NCBI RefSeq assembly: GCF_000199675.1
Contig: NC_014960.1
Location: 558,001 to 622,000 of the forward strand
DNA length: 64,000 nt
DNA from: Anaerolinea thermophila UNI-1
GTDB lineage: Bacteria > Chloroflexota > Anaerolineae > Anaerolineales > Anaerolineaceae
Direction of reading: 5' to 3'
How positions within the stretch are numbered: position 1 is the first letter of the stretch; the number at the start of each line of letters is the position of its first letter. Of the stretch, positions 8,499 through 16,726 are shown one piece after another. The notes beneath the pieces are model-generated. The model made no database searches. It worked only from the letters and a program-made list of their open reading frames with translations, and was not told the DNA's origin. The translations under genes were made by a program, and so were the position numbers.

Positions 8499-9073
8499 AG
8501 CGTACCGATCAGATACAATGCCGGATAGTAGAAAATCCACACCACGTCCACAAAGTGCCAGTAGTTTGCCGCCGCTTCCACCGCCCAGTGACGTTCAGGA
8601 CTGTAATGACCGCGCAGTCCGTTGCGCAGGATGATGCCCAGGAAGATGACGCCGGTCAGCACGTGGAAGGCGTGCATGCCGGTCATCATGTAGAAGACCG
8701 CGCCCTGCGCGCCATCGGCAGGACCAAAGGGAGCAATCTGCCACTCCACACCGACTACTCCAATGAGGAAGGCAATCCCCAGCGCCATGGTGATGGCGGT
8801 ACTGGTGATGAAGCCCTTGCGGTTGCCGCGCGAGATTTGCACTTCGGCGCGGTTCATGAAGAAACTGGAGATGAGCAGGACAGAGGTGACGATGACGCCG
8901 ACAAGTTGCTCCAGTTCCGGGCGGTGTCCACCCAGCAGGTAGAAGCGCGTCACCAGCAAGCCGGCAAAGACGAATGAGTCTGAGAGGATGAACAACCACA
9001 GCCCAATACGCGCCGTGCGCAGTTTGTAAGCATGGGAATGGGCTTGTTCCAGCGCAGTGGTTTGCGTTGCCAT
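8495..9073 (-). CDS. coxC: Cytochrome c oxidase subunit III
   Basis: 192-residue subunit III of the heme-copper oxidase, a five-helix membrane protein that binds subunit I and stabilises proton uptake. Characteristic segments are RIGLWLFILSDSFVFAGLL, MTGMHAFHVLTGVIFLGII and NYWHFVDVVWIFYYPALYL, the last being the family hallmark. The length matches the short bacterial forms lacking the first two helices. The gene follows the small subunit IV without a gap and overlaps the SCO gene by ATGA. Confidence 0.95.
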   Translation of the reverse strand: MATQTTALEQAHSHAYKLRTARIGLWLFILSDSFVFAGLLVTRFYLLGGHRPELEQLVGVIVTSVLLISSFFMNRAEVQISRGNRKGFITSTAITMALGIAFLIGVVGVEWQIAPFGPADGAQGAVFYMMTGMHAFHVLTGVIFLGIILRNGLRGHYSPERHWAVEAAANYWHFVDVVWIFYYPALYLIGTL

Positions 9074-9289
9074 TTAGTGTCCTCCTTCTTCGCGGAAGGC
9101 GCGTTGAATGTGCATGTAGAACCAGATGACCAGCCCGGCTTTCAGCAGGGCAATCAGCCACAGAAAGATGGTGGGGGCGGCATGGGTGCCCAGGAAGTAC
9201 TCAATGACCGTCAGCACCGCCAGGGCTGCAAAGACGATGACCCCGCGGCGTAATTCCATTTTCTTTTGCGTATCGGTTGAAGTTTCCAT
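9074..9289 (-). CDS. Cytochrome c oxidase small subunit IV
   Basis: 71-residue membrane protein of the prokaryotic cytochrome c oxidase subunit IV family. It has two helices, GVIVFAALAVLTVIEYFLG and IFLWLIALLKAGLVIWFYMH, joined by a short loop, and ends in MHIQRAF as is usual in these subunits. The start at 9289 was chosen for the GGAGGAA ribosome site 6-8 nt upstream; longer in-frame forms would run into coxA. It lies between coxA and coxC, the normal place for this subunit. Confidence 0.88.
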   Translation of the reverse strand: METSTDTQKKMELRRGVIVFAALAVLTVIEYFLGTHAAPTIFLWLIALLKAGLVIWFYMHIQRAFREEGGH

Positions 9290-9305
9290 GATATTCCTCC
9301 TGTGT

Positions 9306-11162
9306 TCAGTCAGCCGCATGTGCCGCAGGGACTGCGCCGTCCACTTCGACATAGCGCTGGCTTTCTCCGGCGTAGTCGTAAGGCTCTCCTACGATCCGCA
9401 GGGGAGCGGGATAATTGTGTGCCGGGGTTGGTGAGGGAATTTGCCACTCCGGCGAACGCGACTGCCAGACGTTGCCCGTAGCGACCTGTCCAAAGCGGGC
9501 ACTGCGGTACAGGTTGATGAAAAGAATCAGCACCGAGAGGGCTACCATGAACCCCGCCAGGGTAATGATGATATTGGGCAACTGGAAGCCCATGGCGGGA
9601 TCGTAGTCGGCAATGCGACGGCGCATTCCCAGCATGCCGATGCGCATCTGCCCCAGCGACATGACCATGAAGCCGATGAACAACAGCCAGAAGTGCCATT
9701 TGCCCAGTTTTTCACTCATCTGCCGCCCGGTGATTTTGGGGAACCAGTAGTACAGCGCGGCAAAGAAGGGGAAGACATAACCGCCGAACATGGTGGCGTG
9801 GAAGTGTCCGACCACATAATAGGTATCGGTGAGGTGCAGGTTGGTGGAGACTGTTCCCAGTAAAGGCCCGGTGATGCCGCCCAGCAGGAAGATGATAATG
9901 CCCCCCAGCACGAACAACATGGGCACGCGCAGGCGAATGTTGCCTTGCCAGATGGTTGCCGTCCATGAGAAGAACTTCACTCCGGTGGGCACTGCCACCA
10001 GCAGGGTGCTGTACATGAAGGGCACGCGCAGGTACTCTTCCATCCCCGCGGCGAACATGTGATGCGCCCATACCAGAAAGCCCACCAGGGCGATGCCCAG
10101 CGAGGACATAGCCACCCACTTGTAGCCAAACAGCGGTTTGCGCACGAACACCGGCAAAAGTTCGCTGATGATTCCCAAGCCGGGCAGGACGAAGATATAC
10201 ACTGCCGGGTGAGAGTAGAACCAGAAAAGGTGCTGGAAGAGGATGGGATTGCCGCCGTTGGACGGCTCAAAGAAACCCATGCCCAGCAGACGCTCAAACA
10301 GCACCAGTTGGAACGACAAACCGATTAACTGCGTGGCGGTCAGGGCGATGATGGAAGTTGCCAGCACGCTCCACGCCAGAATGGGCATGCGGAACATGGA
10401 CATCCCCGGAGCGCGCATGCGCAGGATGGTGGCAATCAGGTTGAGCGCGCCGAGGATGGACGACCACCCCACGAACCATACACCCAGGAAGAACATCTGC
10501 ACGCCCATGGGACCGCGGATGGAGAGCGGCGGGTAACCCGTCCAGCCGGTTTCGAAGCCACCCAGTGCCAGGCTCCATAACAGGATCAATGCCCCTGGCA
10601 CGGCAACCCAGAAAGAAAAGGCATTCAACCGCGGGAATGCCATATCGCGCGCGCCGATCAGCAGGGGAATGACATAGTTGGAGACAGCCGCGATGCCCAT
10701 AAGGATGGAGGCAATCAGCACCATGCCGTGCAAGCCAATCAGGGTGTTGAAGAGGTTGAACGAGAGGAATTGCAGTTGCGGCGCCAGCAGTTCAGTGCGG
10801 AAGATTAATCCGAACAACCCACCCAGTACCAGTAAAAACAGAGAGAGGAAGCCGTACTGCACGCCGATGACCTTATGGTCATACGAAAGCCCCCAGTAGC
10901 GTCTGCCGTCCTGCGGCTCTTCTATGTCTTCCGGCTCAGGAACTTCTTCCCCTTTTGCCATGCGGAACCAGTCGGTAAAAGCGCCCAGGGCAATCAAAAA
11001 GCCGAGAGCGCTAAAGGCGCCGCCCACTACCCAGGCGGGTTCGGCACGCAGGCGGGCACCAGAGAGCAGTTGCAGGGCGGTGACCAGTCCGTAACCCAGC
11101 GCCATGCCGAGGATTTGTCCGAAAATCCCCCTCAACAAGCCAATCTGGAAAATCTTTTTCAT
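9306..11162 (-). CDS. coxA: Cytochrome c oxidase subunit I (A2-type heme-copper oxidase)
   Basis: 618-residue catalytic subunit that reduces oxygen to water and pumps protons. The start at 11162 has GAGGAGAAGG upstream. A roughly 90-residue N-terminal extension with two predicted membrane helices precedes the 12-helix core. Heme and copper ligands are visible: low-spin heme His in LIGLHGMVLI and VGHFHATMFGG, and CuB histidines in FYSHPAVY and WAHHMF. The motif YSHP replaces the GHPE glutamate of A1-type enzymes, marking it as A2-type like the Thermus caa3 oxidase. It follows coxB, whose cytochrome c tail is consistent with a caa3 enzyme. Confidence 0.97.
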   Translation of the reverse strand: MKKIFQIGLLRGIFGQILGMALGYGLVTALQLLSGARLRAEPAWVVGGAFSALGFLIALGAFTDWFRMAKGEEVPEPEDIEEPQDGRRYWGLSYDHKVIGVQYGFLSLFLLVLGGLFGLIFRTELLAPQLQFLSFNLFNTLIGLHGMVLIASILMGIAAVSNYVIPLLIGARDMAFPRLNAFSFWVAVPGALILLWSLALGGFETGWTGYPPLSIRGPMGVQMFFLGVWFVGWSSILGALNLIATILRMRAPGMSMFRMPILAWSVLATSIIALTATQLIGLSFQLVLFERLLGMGFFEPSNGGNPILFQHLFWFYSHPAVYIFVLPGLGIISELLPVFVRKPLFGYKWVAMSSLGIALVGFLVWAHHMFAAGMEEYLRVPFMYSTLLVAVPTGVKFFSWTATIWQGNIRLRVPMLFVLGGIIIFLLGGITGPLLGTVSTNLHLTDTYYVVGHFHATMFGGYVFPFFAALYYWFPKITGRQMSEKLGKWHFWLLFIGFMVMSLGQMRIGMLGMRRRIADYDPAMGFQLPNIIITLAGFMVALSVLILFINLYRSARFGQVATGNVWQSRSPEWQIPSPTPAHNYPAPLRIVGEPYDYAGESQRYVEVDGAVPAAHAAD

Positions 11163-11181
11163 AAAGCCTTCTCCTCTATGT

Positions 11182-12582
11182 TTATTTGAGGGACTTGATG
11201 TATTCGATGATGTCGCGGATTTGCTCATCGCTTAACTGGTCGGCGTAGTTGGCGGGCATGGAATTGGGATAGCCTTTGACCAGTTGCGATGCCGGATCCA
11301 CGATAGAAGCATACAGATAAGTCTCGTCGGCGAGGACTTTGCTGCCGTCCGCCAGTTCCACTTCGTGCCCGTAGGCGCCTTTCCAGGTCGGACCGACCAG
11401 TTTACTGCCATCGACCGAGTGGCAGGAAAGACATCCGCTCAGTTCTGCCCAGCGCTTGCCGCGCTCCACCGGGTCGGCGGTAGCGGCATTAACCTTGCTG
11501 GACACCCAGGCGTCAAATTCCTGCTTGCTCACCACCACAACCGGGCGGTTCATGTTGGCATGTGCCCCCCCGCACAATTCGGCGCACATCACTGTGTACC
11601 TGCCTTCTTTGATGGGGGTGATGCGCAGTTCTTTGACCAGGTTTTCGCCGGGCAGGGCATCCTGTTTGACGCGAAATTCCGGCACCCAGAACGAGTGAAT
11701 CACATCCAGCGAGGTGAGTTTGAGCAGCACCTGCCGGTTGACGGGCAGGTACAGTTCGTTGGATTTGATGCCGTAAGCCGGATACTCAAAAACCCAGTCC
11801 CACTGACGGGCAATGACCTTTACTTCCATGGCTTGGGAGTCTACCATGCGGGTTTCGGCAAGGTTGCGCGCGCCAAAGAACGAAAAGACCAGCACGGTTG
11901 CCAGGGGGATTAAAGTCCAGATGATTTCCAGCGTGTTATTGCCCTTCATGTTGGCACCGGGCTGATCTTCCATACCGGGCTTACTGCGAAAAGCAAACAA
12001 ACTGTAGCCGATGAATACGGTAATCAGCGAAAACAGCAGGGCAATCATGAAAAAGTGTGCGTTGAAGAGGCGATCAATGGCTTGGGCTTGTGTGGATGCC
12101 TGTGCAGGGAGCGGGTTAATTCCCAGCAGAGCAAAGTACGCCAGCGCCGTTGCCACAATCACCAGCCCTCCGGCAATGAACAGGTGTCGGGCATTTCCCT
12201 TCATGGTTTGACTCCTTTTGGATGGGGGATGGGATTGAAAATCGCTTAGCCATTCATCTGCCTGAGCGGGGGTCAGCGTTTTACGGTCGTACACCACCAC
12301 TGCGCCGCTCTCCCGCAGTGAGACCAGCATGACCTGCATGGAGCGTTGCCCGGTGATGAAGTGGCTGAGGAATTCTTCACGGTGGATGGTTTTATCGTCG
12401 TAGTCCACGATGACCAGGTCAGGCTGCCAGCGCTCTAACTGTATCAGCGTCTCATCCATGGTGGAGGTGAGCAAAAACTCCACCGCTTCGAAGCGCTGGC
12501 GGTAAATTTGCTGAAGCCCTTTTCCAAACAGCGGGTTCGCCGAGGCGATTAACACTTTCCGAACAGGGTGTGTGTTCCGCAT
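11182..12582 (-). CDS. coxB: Receiver-like domain in frame with cytochrome c oxidase subunit II (caa3-type)
   Basis: The frame is open for 466 codons. Residues 1 to about 120 resemble a response-regulator receiver (VRKVLIASANPLFGKGLQQ, then LVIVDYDD at the phosphoacceptor position). From Met127 the protein is a normal CoxB: signal/membrane helix, second helix, TLEIIWTLIP, the CuA site CAELCGGAHANM, and a C-terminal cytochrome c domain with CLSCH and a distal Met in NSMPANY. Two strong ribosome sites are present, GGGGAGGA before 12582 and AAAGGAGT seven bases before the internal ATG at 12204. Either a fusion or, more likely, two products (receiver-containing long form and 340-residue CoxB) are made. 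First gene of the oxidase operon. Confidence 0.88.
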   Translation of the reverse strand: MRNTHPVRKVLIASANPLFGKGLQQIYRQRFEAVEFLLTSTMDETLIQLERWQPDLVIVDYDDKTIHREEFLSHFITGQRSMQVMLVSLRESGAVVVYDRKTLTPAQADEWLSDFQSHPPSKRSQTMKGNARHLFIAGGLVIVATALAYFALLGINPLPAQASTQAQAIDRLFNAHFFMIALLFSLITVFIGYSLFAFRSKPGMEDQPGANMKGNNTLEIIWTLIPLATVLVFSFFGARNLAETRMVDSQAMEVKVIARQWDWVFEYPAYGIKSNELYLPVNRQVLLKLTSLDVIHSFWVPEFRVKQDALPGENLVKELRITPIKEGRYTVMCAELCGGAHANMNRPVVVVSKQEFDAWVSSKVNAATADPVERGKRWAELSGCLSCHSVDGSKLVGPTWKGAYGHEVELADGSKVLADETYLYASIVDPASQLVKGYPNSMPANYADQLSDEQIRDIIEYIKSLK

Positions 12583-12689
12583 TCAGGCATCCTCCCCAGG
12601 ATGAAATCCGAATAAGACCATGCTTATTTTAGATAAAACTTCTCTGAATTTCATCCATCGCACAACCTGAATACGGGTTAACCTGCCAT

Positions 12690-12720
12690 AAAAAGAAGGG
12701 TGATTGTCTGAATCACCCTT
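12690..12720 (-). terminator. Rho-independent terminator of the 12754-13569 lipoprotein gene
   Basis: Perfect 10-bp stem AAGGGTGATT (12696-12705) with AATCACCCTT (12711-12720) and a 5-nt loop. On the minus strand it is followed by TTCTTTTT. It separates the lipoprotein gene from the oxidase operon. The remaining bases to 12583 are AT-rich and must hold the oxidase promoter, but I cannot pick convincing hexamers there. Confidence 0.8.
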
Positions 12721-12753
12721 CCTGTGCAGATCGAAATGCTCTCACCGTCGAGA

Positions 12754-13569
12754 TTATGGGGTGGTAACCCGCCATTCCAGCCGGGAGCGCGCCAGTGGCG
12801 GGAAGGTATCGCCCTGGACGGCGGTGGCATTGGGGAACAGGGCTTCAAGAAACAGGTTGGATTCTCCCTTTTTCCACACCGTGCGCTGAAGCGCCCAATC
12901 CCAGGTGGAGACCTGCCAGTCTGCCTGTTTGAGCAGGGCATACAGAATCAGCAGAATGGCACGCGATTCATAAGGGGTGTAAAGGAAGACAGCATGTGCC
13001 TGCTGGCGGCATTTCAGGATACTTTCTGGCGGGAAAAACAGTGGAGGCAGGTTTTGGCAGTCTGGCGGTCCGGGGAAAAGACTTCGCCCAGCACTCTCCG
13101 GCAGGGCGCTAAACACGCCCAGCGCCATGCGTCCGCGCGTCCCCGTGGGGAGTTCGGTTTTTCTTTGGGGATCTTCCAGGCTGGGTTCCGGGTTATAGAC
13201 CGCCAGCAGGGTGTTGCCTTTCTGGAACACACTGCCTTCGACGGCGCCCTCCACGGGCTTCCAGCCCTCTCCTTCGCTCCAGCGGTAGAAATCGCCAAGG
13301 GCATCACTGTAGGGAACGTTAAGGGAGACCCAGATCATCCCGTCCTGTTGACTGCATTCCAGCACGCCTTTCAAACCGGAGGAAGCGTCCTTCAGCATGT
13401 CGCAGGTCACGGATTCTGATGGAGATGTGGCGGAGGGTTCTGGTACTGAGGGGAAGGTGGGCGTGACCGTGAGAGAGGTTTGAGTGGGTGAGGGCATCGG
13501 CTGGAGCACTGTACGGCAAGCGCTCAATCCCGTCAAAATAAGCAATAAAAATGCACTTAAAAACTTCAT
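12754..13569 (-). CDS. Uncharacterised lipoprotein with spore-germination-like promise only
   Basis: 271-residue protein that I do not recognise by family. It opens with a textbook lipoprotein signal (MKFLSAFLLLILTGLSAC), so Cys18 would be lipidated and the protein held on the outer face of the cytoplasmic membrane. A Pro/Ser/Thr-rich linker covers about 19-54. The rest has no repeat or catalytic motif I can name; it contains four further Cys residues that could pair. No Shine-Dalgarno is visible and a promoter sits so close that the mRNA may be leaderless. The call name carries no functional claim beyond lipoprotein. Confidence 0.72.
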   Translation of the reverse strand: MKFLSAFLLLILTGLSACRTVLQPMPSPTQTSLTVTPTFPSVPEPSATSPSESVTCDMLKDASSGLKGVLECSQQDGMIWVSLNVPYSDALGDFYRWSEGEGWKPVEGAVEGSVFQKGNTLLAVYNPEPSLEDPQRKTELPTGTRGRMALGVFSALPESAGRSLFPGPPDCQNLPPLFFPPESILKCRQQAHAVFLYTPYESRAILLILYALLKQADWQVSTWDWALQRTVWKKGESNLFLEALFPNATAVQGDTFPPLARSRLEWRVTTP

Positions 13570-13575
13570 GTTTTT

Positions 13576-13604
13576 ATTATGGGGATGAAAAGCGCAGAAA
13601 TCAA
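13576..13604 (-). promoter_or_regulatory. Candidate leaderless promoter of the 12754-13569 lipoprotein gene
   Basis: On the minus strand TTGATT (13604-13599) and CATAAT (13581-13576) are separated by 17 bp. Initiation about 7 nt downstream would fall on the A of the ATG at 13569, and no ribosome site precedes that ATG. Confidence 0.5.
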
Positions 13605-13633
13605 CCTGAATTTTTTGGGGGATGGAATCGCCC

Positions 13634-13680
13634 TTGACTTCTTTTCAAACTCTGTCATAATAATAGAACAAAAGTTCTAT
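13634..13680 (+). promoter_or_regulatory. Promoter of the LuxR-type gene with a 7-bp dyad just downstream
   Basis: TTGACT (13634-13639), 16-bp spacer, CATAAT (13656-13661). Immediately after it is the perfect inverted repeat ATAGAAC-AAAA-GTTCTAT (13663-13680), which spans the expected transcription start. Its position suits an operator, possibly for the product of the gene it precedes; as RNA it would form only a weak hairpin. Confidence 0.6.
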
Positions 13681-13695
13681 AAAGAGATAATTGGA

Positions 13696-14112
13696 ATGAC
13701 GCGCATTCTTTTTCTTCCCGACCCTCACACGTTGCTCTGGCTGGAAGAAGAACAGCCCGCCGAAGCCATTCTTCAAGCCCTGCAACGGGGAGAATGGCTT
13801 CCGCCTGCGCCTTTTCACGAACTGCCCTGCGCTGACCTGCGCGCCCTGCAGATTGAGGACATGGTGCTGATTACCCGCACCGCTCCGCGCGCAGTGGTTC
13901 AGCCTTATCTGCCTCATCTCAGCCGCCGTCAGATGGAAGTGCTGAAAGGGCTGGCAGAGGGACTGACTACCCGGCAGATTGCCTACCGCCTGCGCATCTC
14001 CACCCGCACGGTGTACCTGTACGTATCAGACTTAAAACGCCGTTTTGACGCCGGCACCCGCGCTGAACTGGTGCGCCGGGCAATGATTGTCCTTTCCAGT
14101 TTGCGAAGGTAA
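13696..14112 (+). CDS. Small LuxR/GerE-type transcription regulator
   Basis: 138-residue DNA-binding protein. The C-terminal half is a LuxR-type helix-turn-helix: LSRRQMEVLKGLAEGLTTRQ, then IAYRLRISTRTVYLYVSDLK, with the recognition helix in STRTVYLYVSDLKRRF. The N-terminal 60 residues (MTRILFLPDPHTLLWLEEEQ) are too short for a full receiver and carry no Asp phosphorylation pocket that I can see, so the input signal is unknown. I chose the ATG at 13696 because the promoter and a dyad lie between it and upstream in-frame starts. A secreted repeat protein follows 76 bp downstream and could be its target. Confidence 0.82.
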   Translation: MTRILFLPDPHTLLWLEEEQPAEAILQALQRGEWLPPAPFHELPCADLRALQIEDMVLITRTAPRAVVQPYLPHLSRRQMEVLKGLAEGLTTRQIAYRLRISTRTVYLYVSDLKRRFDAGTRAELVRRAMIVLSSLRR

Positions 14113-14146
14113 AAAAATTGTAAGGTTACAGGTCACTGGCATTCCG

Positions 14147-14178
14147 TATAATCACTGTGGATCAATTTCCACGGAGGT
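14147..14178 (+). promoter_or_regulatory. Candidate -10 and ribosome site before the CSLREA-type protein gene
   Basis: A perfect TATAAT (14147-14152) lies 37 nt before the ATG at 14189; no good -35 is seen. GTGGA and TCCAC (about 14157-14172) can form a short hairpin directly before ACGGAGG, which could partly mask the ribosome site. Confidence 0.4.
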
Positions 14179-14188
14179 ACAGCGTGCC

Positions 14189-16723
14189 ATGAGTGGCTGG
14201 CAAAAACTCTTTCGCGTATTGCTGAGCCTGTCTATCCTTTCAGGGTGGTTACTCACCTTCACGGTGCCTGTCAGAGCAGCCGCAGTGACAACCCGCTATG
14301 TGGTGGACCGGCTGGACGATGTTCTCCCCCCCGATACGGAGACCGGCGACCCTGGGTGGCTGTTTGCCTGTACGGAGGCGGCGGAGGATTGTTCTCTACG
14401 TTCAGCAATCATGCTGGTCAATTACAACGCCTACGAATTAGCCGCCAGTGACCCGGACAACACCTATCAGTTTGAAATCGTCTTTGATGAGGGTCTCGCC
14501 TGTTCGAGCGACAATCCCTGTATCGTGCGCATGAGTCCCGTTCTGGCGGGAGCAGGGGAAGATCTCAACGCAACCGGTGATTTCGATATTGGGGCGCGCA
14601 TTCCCAACACTGGAGAAGCATACCCGCTGACTCTAAGCCTTTTGGGCAATCCCGCCGACCCGACAGCGGTAGTGATAGATGGACTGCTGGATGAGCCCAA
14701 TCCGCGTGACCGGGTGCTGGATGTGCATCCGCTGGCAAACGTGACCCTCTCGGATTTGACCATCCAGAACGGCAAGGCGGGGGAACACCTGGATGGCGGT
14801 GGGGGAATTCGCAATCGTGGCACACTTACCCTCAGGAATGTGATGCTCATTGACAATGCTACCTCAGATGCAGTCTCGCAGGTGCCGGGTGGATTTGGCG
14901 GGGGGATTTACAACACCGGCATACTTTTCTTACAAAACACCATCGTTTCTGGAAACAAGACCGGCAAGGGAAGTGGCAGTGCCAATCAGGGTGGCGATGG
15001 TGGTGGCATTTACAATGCCCGCGGGGCGACTGTGACTGTTCAGGGCGGGGAAATCAGCAACAACAGCACCGGCACCGGTGGTGATGGATACACGTCCGGT
15101 GCAGGCGGCGGGCTGTACAACGATGGCACGGCGATCCTGAGCAATGTCAATTTCATGGGCAATTCCACCGGTAATGGCGCGCCTCCGGGAGGCAGTGCCG
15201 GTTTGGGGGGCGCCATTTTCAACAATGCGCAGTCTGTATTGCGTCTGGAGAACGTGCTCTTTTCCCAAAACAAGACCGGCAACGGCGCCGCCTCCATTGA
15301 TGGCAACGGCGGGAACGGCGGCGCGGGTGGTGCCATTGCCAACGCTGGTTACCTGGAAAAGATGGACAACGTCACTTTCTACAAGAACCAGACCGGTAAC
15401 GGCGGTCAAAGCGTGAACTTTAATGGCGGCAGTGGCGGCAATGGCGGTGCATTGTTCAACGCCGGTACGGCTGTGGTGGGAAATGAGGATGCTTCTCCCT
15501 TGTATGTGATCTTCAAAGAGAATAAAACCGGCGATGGCGGTGTGGCTGGCGTTGGTTATGGTGGCAAAGGCGGCGATGGCGGTGCTATTTACAATGAAGG
15601 CAGTATCATCAGCCCGCTGGTAGAGTTAAACCCGGATTTCCCTGTATTTGAAGCCAACGCTACCGGCAATGGCGGAGGTGGTGGAATTTATGGAGATGGT
15701 GGAAACGGTGGCAATGGTGGTGCCCTTGCAAACACCGGCACCCTTCAAATTCCCGACGCGCCTACGGTTTCGGTGATGCTGAACGTCACTTTTCTGGGTA
15801 ACTACACCGGCTACGGTGTCAAATGTGATGGGGAAAGTATGGGCGGAAGTGGCGGTAACGGTGGCGCCATTTTCAATAGCGGGGGGATTGGTATTCTGGC
15901 AAACGTCACCTTTGAAGCCAACAAAACCGGCCCTGGCGCTTCGGATACCTCCGGAAACTGCGGCGGCGGCAACGGCGGGAGTGGCGGGGCTATTGCCAAT
16001 ACCGGTACAGTTCAGGAAGTGCGCTTTGCCAGTTTTGTCCGCAATGAGACCCGCGCGGGTGGTTCTTCGGTCAATCCTGGGAGAGGGGGGCACGGCGGCG
16101 CAATCTTCAATAGCGGCGAAGGCAGGATTGTGGTGATTCACTCCACGCTGGACAGCAACAAGACCGGCGCGGGCGGTACCAAGGTGGACGGTGGTCTCGC
16201 TGGTGCAGGTGGAAGTGGCGGCGCTGTCTATGCCGAAAATAAAAGCAATGTCTCGCTCAAGAACGCTACTGTCACAGCCAATCAGGTCGGCGGGACGGGC
16301 AAGGGCGGTGGTATTTACAACGCTTCGGGGTTGCAGACGCGCGTTTTTGTCCAGGGTTCTGCGCTGGGATACAACAAACTTTCCACGCAAGCCCTCAATG
16401 ACTGCCAGGATGATAGCAGTGGCAACCTGCGTTCGCTGGGCTACAATGTGGTGCAGACGGTAGGAAACTGCAGTGAATTTGCCGCGCCGCTGGATCGCAT
16501 TAATACCGATCCGCAGTTGGGCGCTTTGACAGGCATCAAACCGTTTTATCGTCTGCCGCTTACCGAAACCGCACCGGTGGTGGATTTTGTGCCCATCAGC
16601 GCCTGTGCATATCCCTATCAGGATCAACGTGGAATGATTCGCCCACGGGGTTGGGGGTGTGATGCCGGCGCGGTGGAGTACGAGAGCAATTACCGCATTG
16701 CTCTGCCGTTCATCCGCAAATGA
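14189..16723 (+). CDS. Secreted glycine-rich repeat protein, CSLREA type
   Basis: 844-residue exported protein. Residues 1-32 are a signal peptide (LFRVLLSLSILSGWLLTFTV, ending near VRAAA). The segment CTEAAEDCSLRSAI near 65-80 is the CSLREA-type motif found at the start of many bacterial surface proteins. From about 185 to 720 there are roughly a dozen imperfect repeats with GGxGGAIxNxG and N-x-T-G patterns, as in right-handed beta-helix or polymorphic outer-membrane-like proteins. The C-terminus ends in RIALPFIRK, a short Leu-Pro tail I associate with secreted Chloroflexota proteins. No catalytic residues are evident; adhesion or surface-layer role is a guess. It ends 3 bp before the convergent methyltransferase gene. 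Confidence 0.82.
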   Translation: MSGWQKLFRVLLSLSILSGWLLTFTVPVRAAAVTTRYVVDRLDDVLPPDTETGDPGWLFACTEAAEDCSLRSAIMLVNYNAYELAASDPDNTYQFEIVFDEGLACSSDNPCIVRMSPVLAGAGEDLNATGDFDIGARIPNTGEAYPLTLSLLGNPADPTAVVIDGLLDEPNPRDRVLDVHPLANVTLSDLTIQNGKAGEHLDGGGGIRNRGTLTLRNVMLIDNATSDAVSQVPGGFGGGIYNTGILFLQNTIVSGNKTGKGSGSANQGGDGGGIYNARGATVTVQGGEISNNSTGTGGDGYTSGAGGGLYNDGTAILSNVNFMGNSTGNGAPPGGSAGLGGAIFNNAQSVLRLENVLFSQNKTGNGAASIDGNGGNGGAGGAIANAGYLEKMDNVTFYKNQTGNGGQSVNFNGGSGGNGGALFNAGTAVVGNEDASPLYVIFKENKTGDGGVAGVGYGGKGGDGGAIYNEGSIISPLVELNPDFPVFEANATGNGGGGGIYGDGGNGGNGGALANTGTLQIPDAPTVSVMLNVTFLGNYTGYGVKCDGESMGGSGGNGGAIFNSGGIGILANVTFEANKTGPGASDTSGNCGGGNGGSGGAIANTGTVQEVRFASFVRNETRAGGSSVNPGRGGHGGAIFNSGEGRIVVIHSTLDSNKTGAGGTKVDGGLAGAGGSGGAVYAENKSNVSLKNATVTANQVGGTGKGGGIYNASGLQTRVFVQGSALGYNKLSTQALNDCQDDSSGNLRSLGYNVVQTVGNCSEFAAPLDRINTDPQLGALTGIKPFYRLPLTETAPVVDFVPISACAYPYQDQRGMIRPRGWGCDAGAVEYESNYRIALPFIRK

Positions 16724-16726
16724 AGG

